Below, in pieces: positions 17,966 to 26,922 of a stretch of DNA of 64,000 bases. The notes below the pieces were generated by a model that had not been told where the DNA came from, searched no databases, and worked only from the letters and a program-made list of their open reading frames with translations. Source of the stretch: Anaerolineaceae bacterium (lineage in GTDB: Bacteria > Chloroflexota > Anaerolineae > Aggregatilineales > Phototrophicaceae); the NCBI GenBank assembly GCA_002702065.1, contig NZXX01000001.1, positions 2,108,001 through 2,172,000 on the forward strand, given 5' to 3'. Positions within the stretch are counted from its first letter, which is position 1, and every line of letters starts with the position of its first letter. A program made the position numbers and the translations under genes.

Positions 17966-18684
17966 TCCGCATTCAGGATGTACTGCTCGAAAGCCTCTGC
18001 GGTCCAGGGGAGGGCAGGCTTGAAAAAGTGCTCGTAAATAGCCTGCGCATAAACACGAATCTCGTACTGCGCATCCGACGCCATCCGCAGGCGTAGAAAG
18101 TGCAGCAGATTATGTGCATCGGTTTTGATCACCCAGGTGTAATAGACGCTGAAGCCCGGTAGAAACAGGCGGGCCATTTCTTTGGCGACACCGGCTGCCA
18201 GCGCTTCCTGATAAAGCTGGAAACCTTGCTGGTAGTGTGCGGCCAGTTTTTCAGTCAGCTGGGCCGCAGTCTGAGCATCGACTTCGCCTTCGCTGGCCTG
18301 CTTATTACTGACAGCCTGCAAGCGCCAGATATCCGGCACATAAAAGTCATCTTCTTCGAAGGGTGTATAGCGGCCTGACTGAGCGTTCATGTTCCACGTG
18401 CGATGCCGCACCCACTGCCACCATGTCACCAATGGTGCATGACACCGAAATTTAAATTCGACCATCTCGAAGGGCGACGTGTGGCGATTGCGCATGAGGT
18501 AAAAGAGCAGCCGCTTGTCTTTTTCTTCCCCTTTGCTCTCCCCCAGGAAGGAAACACGAGCTGCGTTCACGATAGCGAGATCACCCGATATACCTGTATC
18601 GGGGTGGGGGAGCATATCCACAAGTTCAATATAGCCCTTATCCAGCACTTCAACGCGTTTACCGATCAGGCTGCTTTCCGGCAT
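17962..18684 (-). CDS. thyX: FAD-dependent thymidylate synthase ThyX
   Basis: Makes dTMP from dUMP using methylene-tetrahydrofolate with FAD/NADPH. The ThyX signature is near residues 92-105 (RHRTWNMNAQSGRY, matching RHRx7S-type motifs). A conserved FLPGFSVYYTWVIKTDAHNL region near residue 176 precedes LHFLRLR. The ATG at 18684 is preferred over ATG 18693 because the AAAGGA sequence directly abuts the latter and sits 9 bases from the former. Length 240 is normal. It follows the PqqD-like gene by about 42 bases on the same strand. With tdk elsewhere in the window, both de novo and salvage dTMP routes are present. Confidence 0.93.
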   Translation of the reverse strand: MPESSLIGKRVEVLDKGYIELVDMLPHPDTGISGDLAIVNAARVSFLGESKGEEKDKRLLFYLMRNRHTSPFEMVEFKFRCHAPLVTWWQWVRHRTWNMNAQSGRYTPFEEDDFYVPDIWRLQAVSNKQASEGEVDAQTAAQLTEKLAAHYQQGFQLYQEALAAGVAKEMARLFLPGFSVYYTWVIKTDAHNLLHFLRLRMASDAQYEIRVYAQAIYEHFFKPALPWTAEAFEQYILNAD

Positions 18685-18726
18685 TGAGTTCATTCCTTTG
18701 GTGATAGGGAGTAGGTTGTTTCAGGT

Positions 18727-19098
18727 TTATTGATTCAGCCAACCGGCAGCAACCATGCTGGCAAGCATTCGATCCAGATCCTGGTCTTCCTGGGGTATTT
18801 GCAGATGATAGGGCAGGGTTTCCGGCGTATTGCTGGAATACAGTATACCCTCGCTGTTCATCAGCACCGCCAGAATCGACGCTGTCTGGTACATCACGTC
18901 GATGGGCACATTGCCGAGAACGGCAATATCTCTGGCAATATCGCGCAAGGATGTTTCGCCATCCGCCCGTAGCCAGATTTCACTGGCAACTCGATCCAGC
19001 ATCCGCACACGATCCTGATAACGATCATGCACAGCCACAGCATCCGGCATAATCCGGTATAAACCGTCACGCTGGGGAAACTGATCAAGCGTCGCCAT
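18727..19098 (-). CDS. PqqD-like (RRE-fold) small protein, orphan
   Basis: Protein of 123 residues whose core resembles the PqqD family (RiPP recognition element, winged-helix fold): VRMLDRVASEIWLRADG, TSLRDIARDIA, and a final hydrophobic strand NSEGILYS. PqqD-type domains bind RiPP precursor leaders and hand them to radical SAM enzymes. No PqqA-like precursor, radical SAM protein or cyclodehydratase was seen in the window, so its partner is unknown. It sits 9 bases downstream of ruvA, and thyX follows. The C-terminal 35 residues beyond the family core (PYHLQIPQEDQDLDRML) are not explained. It could be a stand-alone regulatory winged-helix relative. Confidence 0.6.
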   Translation of the reverse strand: MATLDQFPQRDGLYRIMPDAVAVHDRYQDRVRMLDRVASEIWLRADGETSLRDIARDIAVLGNVPIDVMYQTASILAVLMNSEGILYSSNTPETLPYHLQIPQEDQDLDRMLASMVAAGWLNQ

Positions 19099-19107
19099 TC
19101 GAGTAAC

Positions 19108-19683
19108 CTAGATAAAATACTGCAACGCCAGCCGAATGCGCTCTTCAACGTCGTCCGGCGCATTTTTGGGCAGCGATTGTATCGCGGTCTGCGCTTCTAC
19201 AATACTGTAACCCAGCGAAACGAGCGCGTCCATGACCTCGCTGTTAGCGTCATTGAGCGCCACCATTGGGGCATCCCCCAAGCCTATTGTCAGCTTGTCC
19301 TTCAGTTCGAACACGATCTTCTGTGCCGTTTTCTTGCCGACACCGGGCACCCGCGTCAGTATTTCGGCACGTTCGCTTATGACGGCGTTACGCAGATTAT
19401 CAATGGTGATCGAACTGAGAATGGCCAGCGCCAGACGTGGCCCGACACCGTTGACTTTCAGCAGCGTCTCGAATACTTCACGTTCATCGACCGTGTGAAA
19501 GCCATACAGTGTCATCGCGTCTTCACGAACAATCAGCAAGGTGTGCAGAAAAGAGTCTGCATTGCTTGCCTCATCAAAGCTGGCCGGTTCAGGGACGAAC
19601 ACCTTATAGCCGACACCATTGACGACAATGATCAGATGGTCAGAATGTGTTGAAGCAATCCGCCCTTGCAGGCTGGCAATCAT
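19108..19683 (-). CDS. ruvA: Holliday junction branch-migration protein RuvA
   Basis: Tetrameric subunit that binds Holliday junctions and recruits RuvB. Residues 1-65 form the OB fold (MIASLQGRIASTHSDHLIIV, GVGYKVFVP). Two helix-hairpin-helix motifs follow (VNGVGPRLALAILS and VPGVGKKTAQKIV), then the flexible linker and the RuvB-binding domain III (VMDALVSLGYSIVEAQTAIQ). Length 191 is normal. Shine-Dalgarno AAAGGAATCGATTT precedes the ATG. It follows ruvC by 12 bases; ruvB is encoded separately at 59813-60844. Confidence 0.97.
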   Translation of the reverse strand: MIASLQGRIASTHSDHLIIVVNGVGYKVFVPEPASFDEASNADSFLHTLLIVREDAMTLYGFHTVDEREVFETLLKVNGVGPRLALAILSSITIDNLRNAVISERAEILTRVPGVGKKTAQKIVFELKDKLTIGLGDAPMVALNDANSEVMDALVSLGYSIVEAQTAIQSLPKNAPDDVEERIRLALQYFI

Positions 19684-19695
19684 AAATCGATTCCT

Positions 19696-20187
19696 TTAGC
19701 CCATTAAACCTGTATAGCGTGAGCTGTGAATATCGGTGATGGCTACGGCCAGTGCGTCCGCTGCATCGTCCGGCTTGGGCATTTCTTCGAGGCCCAAGAG
19801 CATCCGGACCATCTCCTGCATCTGACGTTTGTCTGCGCCGCCGTAACCAGAAATGGACTGCTTGATCATATTGGGTTTGTATTCTGCGATCGGCAGATCG
19901 GCGTTGGTCAGTGCTAGCAAGATCACGCCTCGACCCTGCGCGACTGTAATCGCCGTCGTGACATTACGTGCAAAGAACAACTCTTCGACCCCGGCATGGT
20001 CTGGCTGATACGTTTCGATCAGCTGCGTCAGCTCATCGTAAATCTGCTTCAGACGCTCATGCATCGGAATGCCCGGTGGGGTGGTGATCACCCCATAATG
20101 CACGGCTTCGAGCGAGCTATCGGACAGTTCGCGAACCAGCCCAAAGCCAACCGTGGCCGTTCCGGGGTCAATCCCTAATGACAGCAT
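19696..20187 (-). CDS. ruvC: Holliday junction resolvase RuvC
   Basis: RNase H-fold endonuclease resolving Holliday junctions, 163 residues. Catalytic acidic residues are visible as Asp7 in LGIDPGTA, Glu in VEELFFARN (near residue 68) and the Asp pair in KPDDAADALAVA (near residues 138-144). Its ATG overlaps the yebC stop by one base (TGATG), indicating translational coupling, and ruvA follows after 12 bases. yebC-ruvC-ruvA is a widespread bacterial order. Confidence 0.97.
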   Translation of the reverse strand: MLSLGIDPGTATVGFGLVRELSDSSLEAVHYGVITTPPGIPMHERLKQIYDELTQLIETYQPDHAGVEELFFARNVTTAITVAQGRGVILLALTNADLPIAEYKPNMIKQSISGYGGADKRQMQEMVRMLLGLEEMPKPDDAADALAVAITDIHSSRYTGLMG

Positions 20188-20942
20188 CAGGATGCTGTCT
20201 CGTAGGCGGTCGCCAGTTCTTCCGTGATCATCAGATTGGATGATACCGACTGAACATCGTCCAGTTCTTCCAGACGTTCCAGCAGCCGCATGTTCTGCAT
20301 CGCCTTGTCGACCGGCAGTTCAGAATCGTTGGTCGGCTCCCAGCGCAGTTCTGAGTCTGTGATTTTATAGCCGGCATCGTTGAGCGCATCTTCAACCGCG
20401 CTGAACAATTCCCTAGGGGTATAAACCGCAATCGCATCCCCTTCATCGACGACATCATCAGCGCCGGCCTCTGCCGCCACCAGAAAAACCTCGTCGAAGT
20501 CCGCGCCACCTGCTTCAAGGGCGATGTATCCCTTACGCTCGAACTGCCAGGTTACCGCGCCGGCTGACGCCAGACTGCCACCTGCCTTGTTGAAAGCATG
20601 CTTCACTTCGGCCAAAGCGCGGTTTTTGTTGTCTGTCAAAACATCCACCAGATAGGCAACGCCGTCAGGGCCATAGCCTTCGTAGGTGATTTCGACCATA
20701 TCTTCGCCGTCAAGACCCCCGGTCGCACGCTGAATAGCACGCTCGATGTTGTCTTTCGGCATATTGGCTGATCGGGCTTTGGCGATGGCCAGCTTCAGCT
20801 TTGGATTCGCGTCTTCGTCGCCACCGCCTTCGCGGGCTGCGATGGTAATTTCGCGGGCCAGCCGGGTAAATATCTTGCCACGCTTGGCGTCTTCCGCGCC
20901 CTTCTTGCGTTTAATGGTTGACCACTTACTATGTCCAGACAC
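20187..20942 (-). CDS. yebC: YebC/PmpR-family protein (transcription/translation regulator)
   Basis: Cytoplasmic protein of 251 residues of the YebC/TACO1 family, members of which act as DNA-binding regulators or as translation factors for proline-rich stretches. The N-terminus SGHSKWSTIKRKKGAEDAKRGK is nearly invariant in the family, followed by FTRLAREI and MPKDNIERAI. The frame extends to an ATG at 20957, but GTG at 20942 is preferred: the GGAGAG just 5' is its Shine-Dalgarno and the family protein normally starts at this serine-glycine. First gene of the ruvC/ruvA operon. Confidence 0.94.
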   Translation of the reverse strand: MSGHSKWSTIKRKKGAEDAKRGKIFTRLAREITIAAREGGGDEDANPKLKLAIAKARSANMPKDNIERAIQRATGGLDGEDMVEITYEGYGPDGVAYLVDVLTDNKNRALAEVKHAFNKAGGSLASAGAVTWQFERKGYIALEAGGADFDEVFLVAAEAGADDVVDEGDAIAVYTPRELFSAVEDALNDAGYKITDSELRWEPTNDSELPVDKAMQNMRLLERLEELDDVQSVSSNLMITEELATAYETAS

Positions 20943-21070
20943 AGTTTCTCTCTCCATAAACTATTGCGTGATTTACGAGAATTATTATACATAACGGCTA
21001 ACTGTGCGTCGAGATGAGCAACCTATGATATAATGTCGGCCTGTTTGTTGGTAGGCTGTAGAGGAAAGTC

Positions 21071-22447
21071 TTGAGCCATCCTGCTGTAATGTCAAAAGGT
21101 CGCAGAATGACCGATCGGGCGCTGGACCCACACCGGCTGGCATGGGGGATTCTGCTGCTCTCGTTTGCCATTTTCTGCGTGCTGGCTGTGACCGTTATCC
21201 TGGCTGTCGACTACTTTCTCTTTCAATCACCGGTACCCGTGCGCCCAACACTGAGTATCGGACGGGAAACCATTGCTGTAATGGAATCGACCGGTTCGTC
21301 GGAGCGCGTCGGCTATAATGGCGAAACCGTCACAGTCGGTACAAGAATCAGCTCTTATCCGCAGTCACAGGCGACGTTACGGTTTACCGACCCGCAGGCC
21401 AACGACAGTCTGATTGCCGCCATCACGTTGCACAACAGCTCTGTACTAACCCTGCGGCAGGCGTCACGCCCACGCTTTGAATGGAGCCGCAACAGCCACT
21501 TAATTGAACTGGGCAATGTGAGCGGCAGGCTGTCAATCACGGTTCCAGACACGGCGGACCCGAACCTGCTGATCAATATCGAAACGGCAGCCGGTGCTAT
21601 TGTGAATCTGGAAGGTGCGGGACGGTACACGGTGAATGCTTCGGCAGACCAGCTGAGCGTTTTTAACCGTCATGGAAATGCCACCTTTATCCCGCCGGAC
21701 CTGCGCCAGGGTCACAGTATTCCAACCAATGGTCTTGGCACAATCAACTATGCGGATAATTCTGTCAGCCAGAAACCGGGCTATGTTAATCTGCTTCGAG
21801 ATAGTACGTTTGATGCTCTGGAAGCGGATGGTTCTGCCAAAACGCAGGGCTGGGTATGCAGCAGTGACCCGAACGATAGTCCTGTTGGTGAATACGATTT
21901 TGTACCGATGGATGACGTCACCGTACTACGTTTTGTACGTGGCGACGACGCAACCACACACGGCATCACATCCTGTGTTCAGAGTTTCGGGCAGACTGGC
22001 GCTGAAATTCGGGCGGATGTCTACAATTATCTGGCTTTACGAGCGACCTTCTATGTTGAGTATCAATCGCTAAACGCGTGTGGCTTTGACGGTAGCGAGT
22101 GCCCCTTGATGGTGCGCATGGATTATATCGACCAGAATGGCGAAGGGCAGCACTGGTATCATGGCTTCTATGCGCGTGAAGCCGATTCGCAGTCCAATTA
22201 TCGCCTGCGATGTGCTTCCTGTATCCAGGACCATGACCAGATCAGTGAGAAGGCATGGTTCACATACGAAAGCCCGAATCTTTTGACTCTGCTTGAAGAA
22301 ACGCCGCCTGCTTCAATAGTGGGGCTGTTTATTTATGCGTCCGGACACCAGTATGATGTTCGGTTGGACGAAGTTACTTTAACGGCTGCGCGATTGGATA
22401 ACCCCGAAATTGTACCCGGCGATGTTGAATTAGCCGGGGAGTCTTAG
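21071..22447 (+). CDS. Membrane-anchored protein with FecR-like and jelly-roll-like regions
   Basis: Protein of 458 residues, function unknown. A TTG start is supported by AGAGGAAAG 5' of it. ATG 21089 and 21107 are alternatives. A single transmembrane segment (about residues 27-52) leaves most of the chain outside. Residues 65-230 resemble a FecR-type beta domain (TVTVGTRIS, LRFTDPQANDSLIAA, INIETAAGAIVNLEGAGRYTV). Residues 240-440 look like a carbohydrate-binding-type beta sandwich (LLRDSTFDALEADGSAKTQGW, EVTLTAARLDNPE) with several Cys. The stop shares TTAG with the convergent radC stop. Upstream TATAAT at 21029-21034 may be its -10. No sigma/anti-sigma pair is adjacent. Confidence 0.65.
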   Translation: MSHPAVMSKGRRMTDRALDPHRLAWGILLLSFAIFCVLAVTVILAVDYFLFQSPVPVRPTLSIGRETIAVMESTGSSERVGYNGETVTVGTRISSYPQSQATLRFTDPQANDSLIAAITLHNSSVLTLRQASRPRFEWSRNSHLIELGNVSGRLSITVPDTADPNLLINIETAAGAIVNLEGAGRYTVNASADQLSVFNRHGNATFIPPDLRQGHSIPTNGLGTINYADNSVSQKPGYVNLLRDSTFDALEADGSAKTQGWVCSSDPNDSPVGEYDFVPMDDVTVLRFVRGDDATTHGITSCVQSFGQTGAEIRADVYNYLALRATFYVEYQSLNACGFDGSECPLMVRMDYIDQNGEGQHWYHGFYAREADSQSNYRLRCASCIQDHDQISEKAWFTYESPNLLTLLEETPPASIVGLFIYASGHQYDVRLDEVTLTAARLDNPEIVPGDVELAGES

Positions 22448-23136
22448 TCGGAAAAGCCCAGGCCAGATTGTCTGAGGGAGGTCCACCCGTGTCGACCAAT
22501 AATCAGATGATCGACGAGATGAATGTCCATCAACTGTGCTGCTGCATGGAGCGTGCGCGTAAGTTCGATGTCTTCGGGTGAGGGGGTAGGATCGCCCGAA
22601 GGATGATTATGGACCACAATGACTGCCGGGCTGTTCCGGATAACCGCTTCTCGGAGCACCTCGGACACACGCAGCACCGATGCGTTCACGGTGCCAATAT
22701 AGACCGTCGGTACAGCCATGACGTATCGGGCAAGGTCAAGCAAAATGATGCGGACATGCTCCTGCTGTAGATAACACATATCCGCCACAACTTTCACGGC
22801 ATCTTCCGCCCGATGAACCGATGTACGGGTATTGGGTTGAGTGGTCATCAACCGTTTTGCCAGCTCCAGTGCTGCCCCAATCTGCGCCACTTTGGCTTCG
22901 CCCAGGCCTTTTATGCCAACCAGATCAGAAAGCGGCGCTTCGGCGAGGCCGGGTAACCCGTCGTAATGGGCGAGAATCCGCTGGGCGAGGTTTACCGCGT
23001 TTTCCTGAGATGTCCCAGTCCGCAGTATGATTGCTAACAATTCCGCATTCGACAACGCGCCTGCGCCATGCTGAAACAGCCTTTCACGCGGGCGTTCTGT
23101 ATCCGGAAGTTCGTGGATCGACAGATGCGGCGACAT
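22444..23136 (-). CDS. radC: RadC-family JAB/MPN domain protein
   Basis: Protein of 230 residues of the RadC (UPF0758) family. Helix-hairpin-helix motif DLVGIKGLGEAKVAQI near residue 68 precedes the JAB domain with the metal motif HNHPSGDPTPSPED near residues 175-188. Despite the name, a role in DNA repair has been disputed for this family; the JAB fold is shared with metalloproteases. Monocistronic here, convergent with the FecR-like gene (4-base stop overlap) and divergent from the zinc-ribbon membrane gene. Confidence 0.94.
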   Translation of the reverse strand: MSPHLSIHELPDTERPRERLFQHGAGALSNAELLAIILRTGTSQENAVNLAQRILAHYDGLPGLAEAPLSDLVGIKGLGEAKVAQIGAALELAKRLMTTQPNTRTSVHRAEDAVKVVADMCYLQQEHVRIILLDLARYVMAVPTVYIGTVNASVLRVSEVLREAVIRNSPAVIVVHNHPSGDPTPSPEDIELTRTLHAAAQLMDIHLVDHLIIGRHGWTSLRQSGLGFSD

Positions 23137-23190
23137 ACGTGGTTGATCATCCCTGGAATTACTGAGGGCATTTTAGCACAGGCTGTCGCA

Positions 23191-23219
23191 TTGCGCCGGG
23201 CAAGGGGGACTGTTATACT
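23191..23219 (+). promoter_or_regulatory. Sigma70-type promoter of the zinc-ribbon membrane gene
   Basis: TTGCGC (23191-23196) and TATACT (23214-23219) with an ideal 17-base spacer, 42 bases before the ATG at 23261. Confidence 0.6.
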
Positions 23220-23260
23220 GACCGCATGCCAAAACAGGCTGGCATTATGGAGTATTCTGA

Positions 23261-23827
23261 ATGATTGAACTAAACACAGAAGATCTTTTACTGGGTTTGT
23301 CCATCTATGGTGGGCTTGTCATTCTGGCCTTGTGGCTGGCAATCATTATCTGGTCTTACAACGATATGAAAGCGCGCTCTCGTGATTCATTGAGTCGCTT
23401 GTTTGTGGCGCTGTTTGTGGCCGTGTTGAATATCCCCGGTTTGTTGATCTACCTGTTTTTACGCCCGCGCGAAACATTGGCCGAAGCCTACGAACGGTCC
23501 CTTGAGGAAGAAGCGCTGTTGCAGGAGATCGAGGAAAAGCCCGTTTGCCCGACTTGTGCTATCCGTACACGTGAAGACTGGCAGGTGTGTCCTTCCTGCC
23601 ATACCCGCCTCAAAAAAGTGTGTACCAACTGTCATCAGTTGCTGGAGTTATCCTGGAATATTTGCCCGCATTGCGCTGCCAGCCAGGTGAAACAGGAGGC
23701 TGCCGAATGGATGACCGTCGAACAGCCTTACGCGCCACTGCCTGCCTACGAAGAACGTCCAGCCAGCCGAGGGCATGTGCGCCAGAAAACAGAGTCTCTG
23801 GAATTCGTCGATGGCGAAGAGTTCTAG
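23261..23827 (+). CDS. Membrane protein with double zinc ribbon
   Basis: Protein of 188 residues. Two transmembrane segments (about 10-32 and 46-68) precede an acidic coiled stretch (LAEAYERSLEEEALLQEIEE). A cytosolic double zinc ribbon follows, built from CxxC pairs (CPTC, CPSC, CTNC, CPHC; about residues 89-146). The C-terminal 40 residues are Pro/Glu-rich. Membrane-tethered zinc ribbons of this type often act as small scaffold or sensor proteins; the function here is unknown. A good promoter and GGAG Shine-Dalgarno precede it. It is convergent with pyk, with a perfect inverted repeat between them. Confidence 0.75.
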   Translation: MIELNTEDLLLGLSIYGGLVILALWLAIIIWSYNDMKARSRDSLSRLFVALFVAVLNIPGLLIYLFLRPRETLAEAYERSLEEEALLQEIEEKPVCPTCAIRTREDWQVCPSCHTRLKKVCTNCHQLLELSWNICPHCAASQVKQEAAEWMTVEQPYAPLPAYEERPASRGHVRQKTESLEFVDGEEF

Positions 23828-23845
23828 ATCACTGAAGTAATTAAG

Positions 23846-23877
23846 GGTGAATCAGGTTAAAGTTCACCTGATTCACC
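23846..23877. terminator. Perfect 12-bp inverted repeat overlapping the pyk stop, possible bidirectional terminator
   Basis: GGTGAATCAGGT and its exact complement ACCTGATTCACC flank an 8-base loop. The right arm encodes the last pyk codons (GESGE) and the left arm begins at the pyk stop. The plus-strand gene ends 18 bases earlier. Neither side has a strong T run, so termination is plausible but unproven. Confidence 0.5.
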
Positions 23878-25332
23878 AACAATGTGCAGCTTGAGAAAAT
23901 TGGTTTGCCCGCCAACCCCAAAGGGCACACCCGCAATAATCACCAGACTATCGCCCCTCACCACCAGGCCAGAGTTATTGGCCGTCTGAACAACCATCGT
24001 GATCATTTCGTCAATGGTATGAAACTGTGGGGTCATCATTGGGATAACACCCCAAACCAGCGCCATGCGCCGGAAGGTAATCTCGCTCGGCGTGACACAG
24101 ATGATGGGCGTGCGAGGACGTTCTTTCGCCACGCGCCGCGCCGTATAACCGGTCAGTGTTGATGTGACAATTGCCTTGCATTGCAGCACTTCGGCGATCT
24201 GGCTGGTGGCCTGGCTGATCGCATCGGAAATGACTTCACGGCCTTTGGCATTGGGCTGGTAGATCCGGCGAATATCGCGTTCGCCCAGCAGGTTTTGTTC
24301 GGCAATAACGGCTATCGTCGCCATTGTTTCGACCGCCACCACCGGGAAATTACCCATCGCTGTTTCGTTGCTCAGCATCACGGCGTCGGTGCCATCCATG
24401 ATCGCATTGTAGACATCGCTTGCTTCAGCACGTGTCGGACGCGCGTTGTCCACCATCGAATTCAGCATCTGCGTTGCTGTGATAACTGGCTTGCTGGCGA
24501 TGTTGCACAGCCGGATGATGCGCTTCTGGTGAACCGGCACTTCCTCTGCTGGCGTTTCGACACCCAGGTCACCGCGTGCCACCATAATGGCGTCGGATGA
24601 CTCGATGATCGCTTCAATGTTTTCGAGTGCTTCGTGTTTCTCAATTTTGGATACAATGGCCGGTGGATTATCACCACCCAGATGCCGCATCAGCCAGCGC
24701 AGCTCGCGCAAGTCCTCTTCGGACCGCACGAACGACATCGCGATGTAATCCGCATTCTTTTTCAGGGCAAATTCAACGTCCGTACGATCTTTTTCAGTAA
24801 TGGCCGAAAGGGTCAGTTTCGCGGTCGGGGCGGTGACACCTTTACGCGAGGTCAGATTGCCACCGATAATCACCTCACAGACCAACGTTTCGCTATCTAC
24901 TTCGCGAACCACAAATTCGAGATTACCATCATCCAGCAGTAACGACATGCCTGCTTCGATGTCTCGGACAAACTCCGGATGAGGCAGCAGAACCGTATAA
25001 GGATCGTCATTATTTGCCAGTTTTTCGTTCAGCGTGAGACGGATGGTATCACCCGGTGCAAGTTCCAACGGTTCCTTGGCGATCTTGCCAATTCGAATCT
25101 TGGGCCCCTGTAAATCGCACATAATGGCGATGACTGCGTTTTCCTCAGCGGCAATACGACGAATTCTGTCAATGGTTTCGCCATGGGTTTCATGATCGCC
25201 GTGCGAAAAATTGATTCGCGCAACATTCATACCCTTGCGAATAATCTGGCGCAAGACTTCCTCATCGCTTGAAGCTGGTCCAATGGTAGCGACGATCTTC
25301 GTGCGTTTGCCGTCGACTCGGTTTTGAGACAA
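23857..25332 (-). CDS. pyk: Pyruvate kinase
   Basis: Final glycolytic step, phosphoenolpyruvate plus ADP to pyruvate plus ATP. The 491-residue protein shows the N-terminal IVATIGPAS, the substrate-binding RINFSHGDHETH, the family signature IVSKIEKHEALENI near residue 229 with the catalytic Lys, MVARGDLGVE, and the C-terminal effector domain (IVTSTLTGYTARRVAKERP). It lies 69 bases downstream of eno on the same strand with a terminator-like hairpin between, so independent or partly coupled transcription is possible. The C-terminus is overlapped by an inverted repeat. Confidence 0.97.
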   Translation of the reverse strand: MSQNRVDGKRTKIVATIGPASSDEEVLRQIIRKGMNVARINFSHGDHETHGETIDRIRRIAAEENAVIAIMCDLQGPKIRIGKIAKEPLELAPGDTIRLTLNEKLANNDDPYTVLLPHPEFVRDIEAGMSLLLDDGNLEFVVREVDSETLVCEVIIGGNLTSRKGVTAPTAKLTLSAITEKDRTDVEFALKKNADYIAMSFVRSEEDLRELRWLMRHLGGDNPPAIVSKIEKHEALENIEAIIESSDAIMVARGDLGVETPAEEVPVHQKRIIRLCNIASKPVITATQMLNSMVDNARPTRAEASDVYNAIMDGTDAVMLSNETAMGNFPVVAVETMATIAVIAEQNLLGERDIRRIYQPNAKGREVISDAISQATSQIAEVLQCKAIVTSTLTGYTARRVAKERPRTPIICVTPSEITFRRMALVWGVIPMMTPQFHTIDEMITMVVQTANNSGLVVRGDSLVIIAGVPFGVGGQTNFLKLHIVGESGEL

Positions 25333-25367
25333 TTGAATCCCTTTCCTCTTGTCAGGTTAAATACCTG

Positions 25368-25393
25368 AAAAGGGGGAAGCTTTCACTTCCCCC
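25368..25393 (-). terminator. Terminator or attenuator-like hairpin between eno and pyk
   Basis: On the minus strand, an 8-base-pair stem (GGGGGAAG with CTTCCCCC, 6-base loop) is followed by only four T. It begins 8 bases after the eno stop, so it may partly terminate eno transcripts and lower pyk readthrough. Confidence 0.65.
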
Positions 25394-25401
25394 ATGTATG
25401 G

Positions 25402-26703
<1,302 letters not shown>

Positions 26704-26764
26704 TTACGGCAACCGTCCATGCAGTATGGCCGGATTAATGACATCTCGTGGAAAGTCGTCGCCA

Positions 26765-26770
26765 ATTATA
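26765..26770 (-). promoter_or_regulatory. Possible -10 element of eno
   Basis: Perfect TATAAT on the minus strand, 77 bases upstream of the eno ATG. No convincing -35 box was found at 16-18 bases, so this is a weak call. Confidence 0.35.
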
Positions 26771-26880
26771 ATACATCTGGCATCGATTTTCGATTATGTA
26801 GGATGCGAATGTTCCTTTAAGAATGTTAAAAATGGCATGCATCTATCAGATTCCAGCCATGACAAACGTCCCCGATTCAG

Positions 26881-26895
26881 TTATTATGATAATAA
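26881..26895. promoter_or_regulatory. Perfect 7-1-7 AT-rich palindrome before the cysteine desulfurase gene, candidate metalloregulator site
   Basis: TTATTAT-G-ATAATAA is an exact 15-base palindrome, 27 bases upstream of the ATG. It contains the half-site TGATAAT (26887-26893), which matches the 7-1-7 Fur-type half-site. A second AT-rich block (ATTATTATT) follows. An iron-responsive (Fur/IscR-like) operator would suit a cysteine desulfurase gene, but the identity of the regulator is speculation. Confidence 0.4.
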
Positions 26896-26922
26896 TCAGC
26901 ATTATTATTTGTGGAACCCTGC

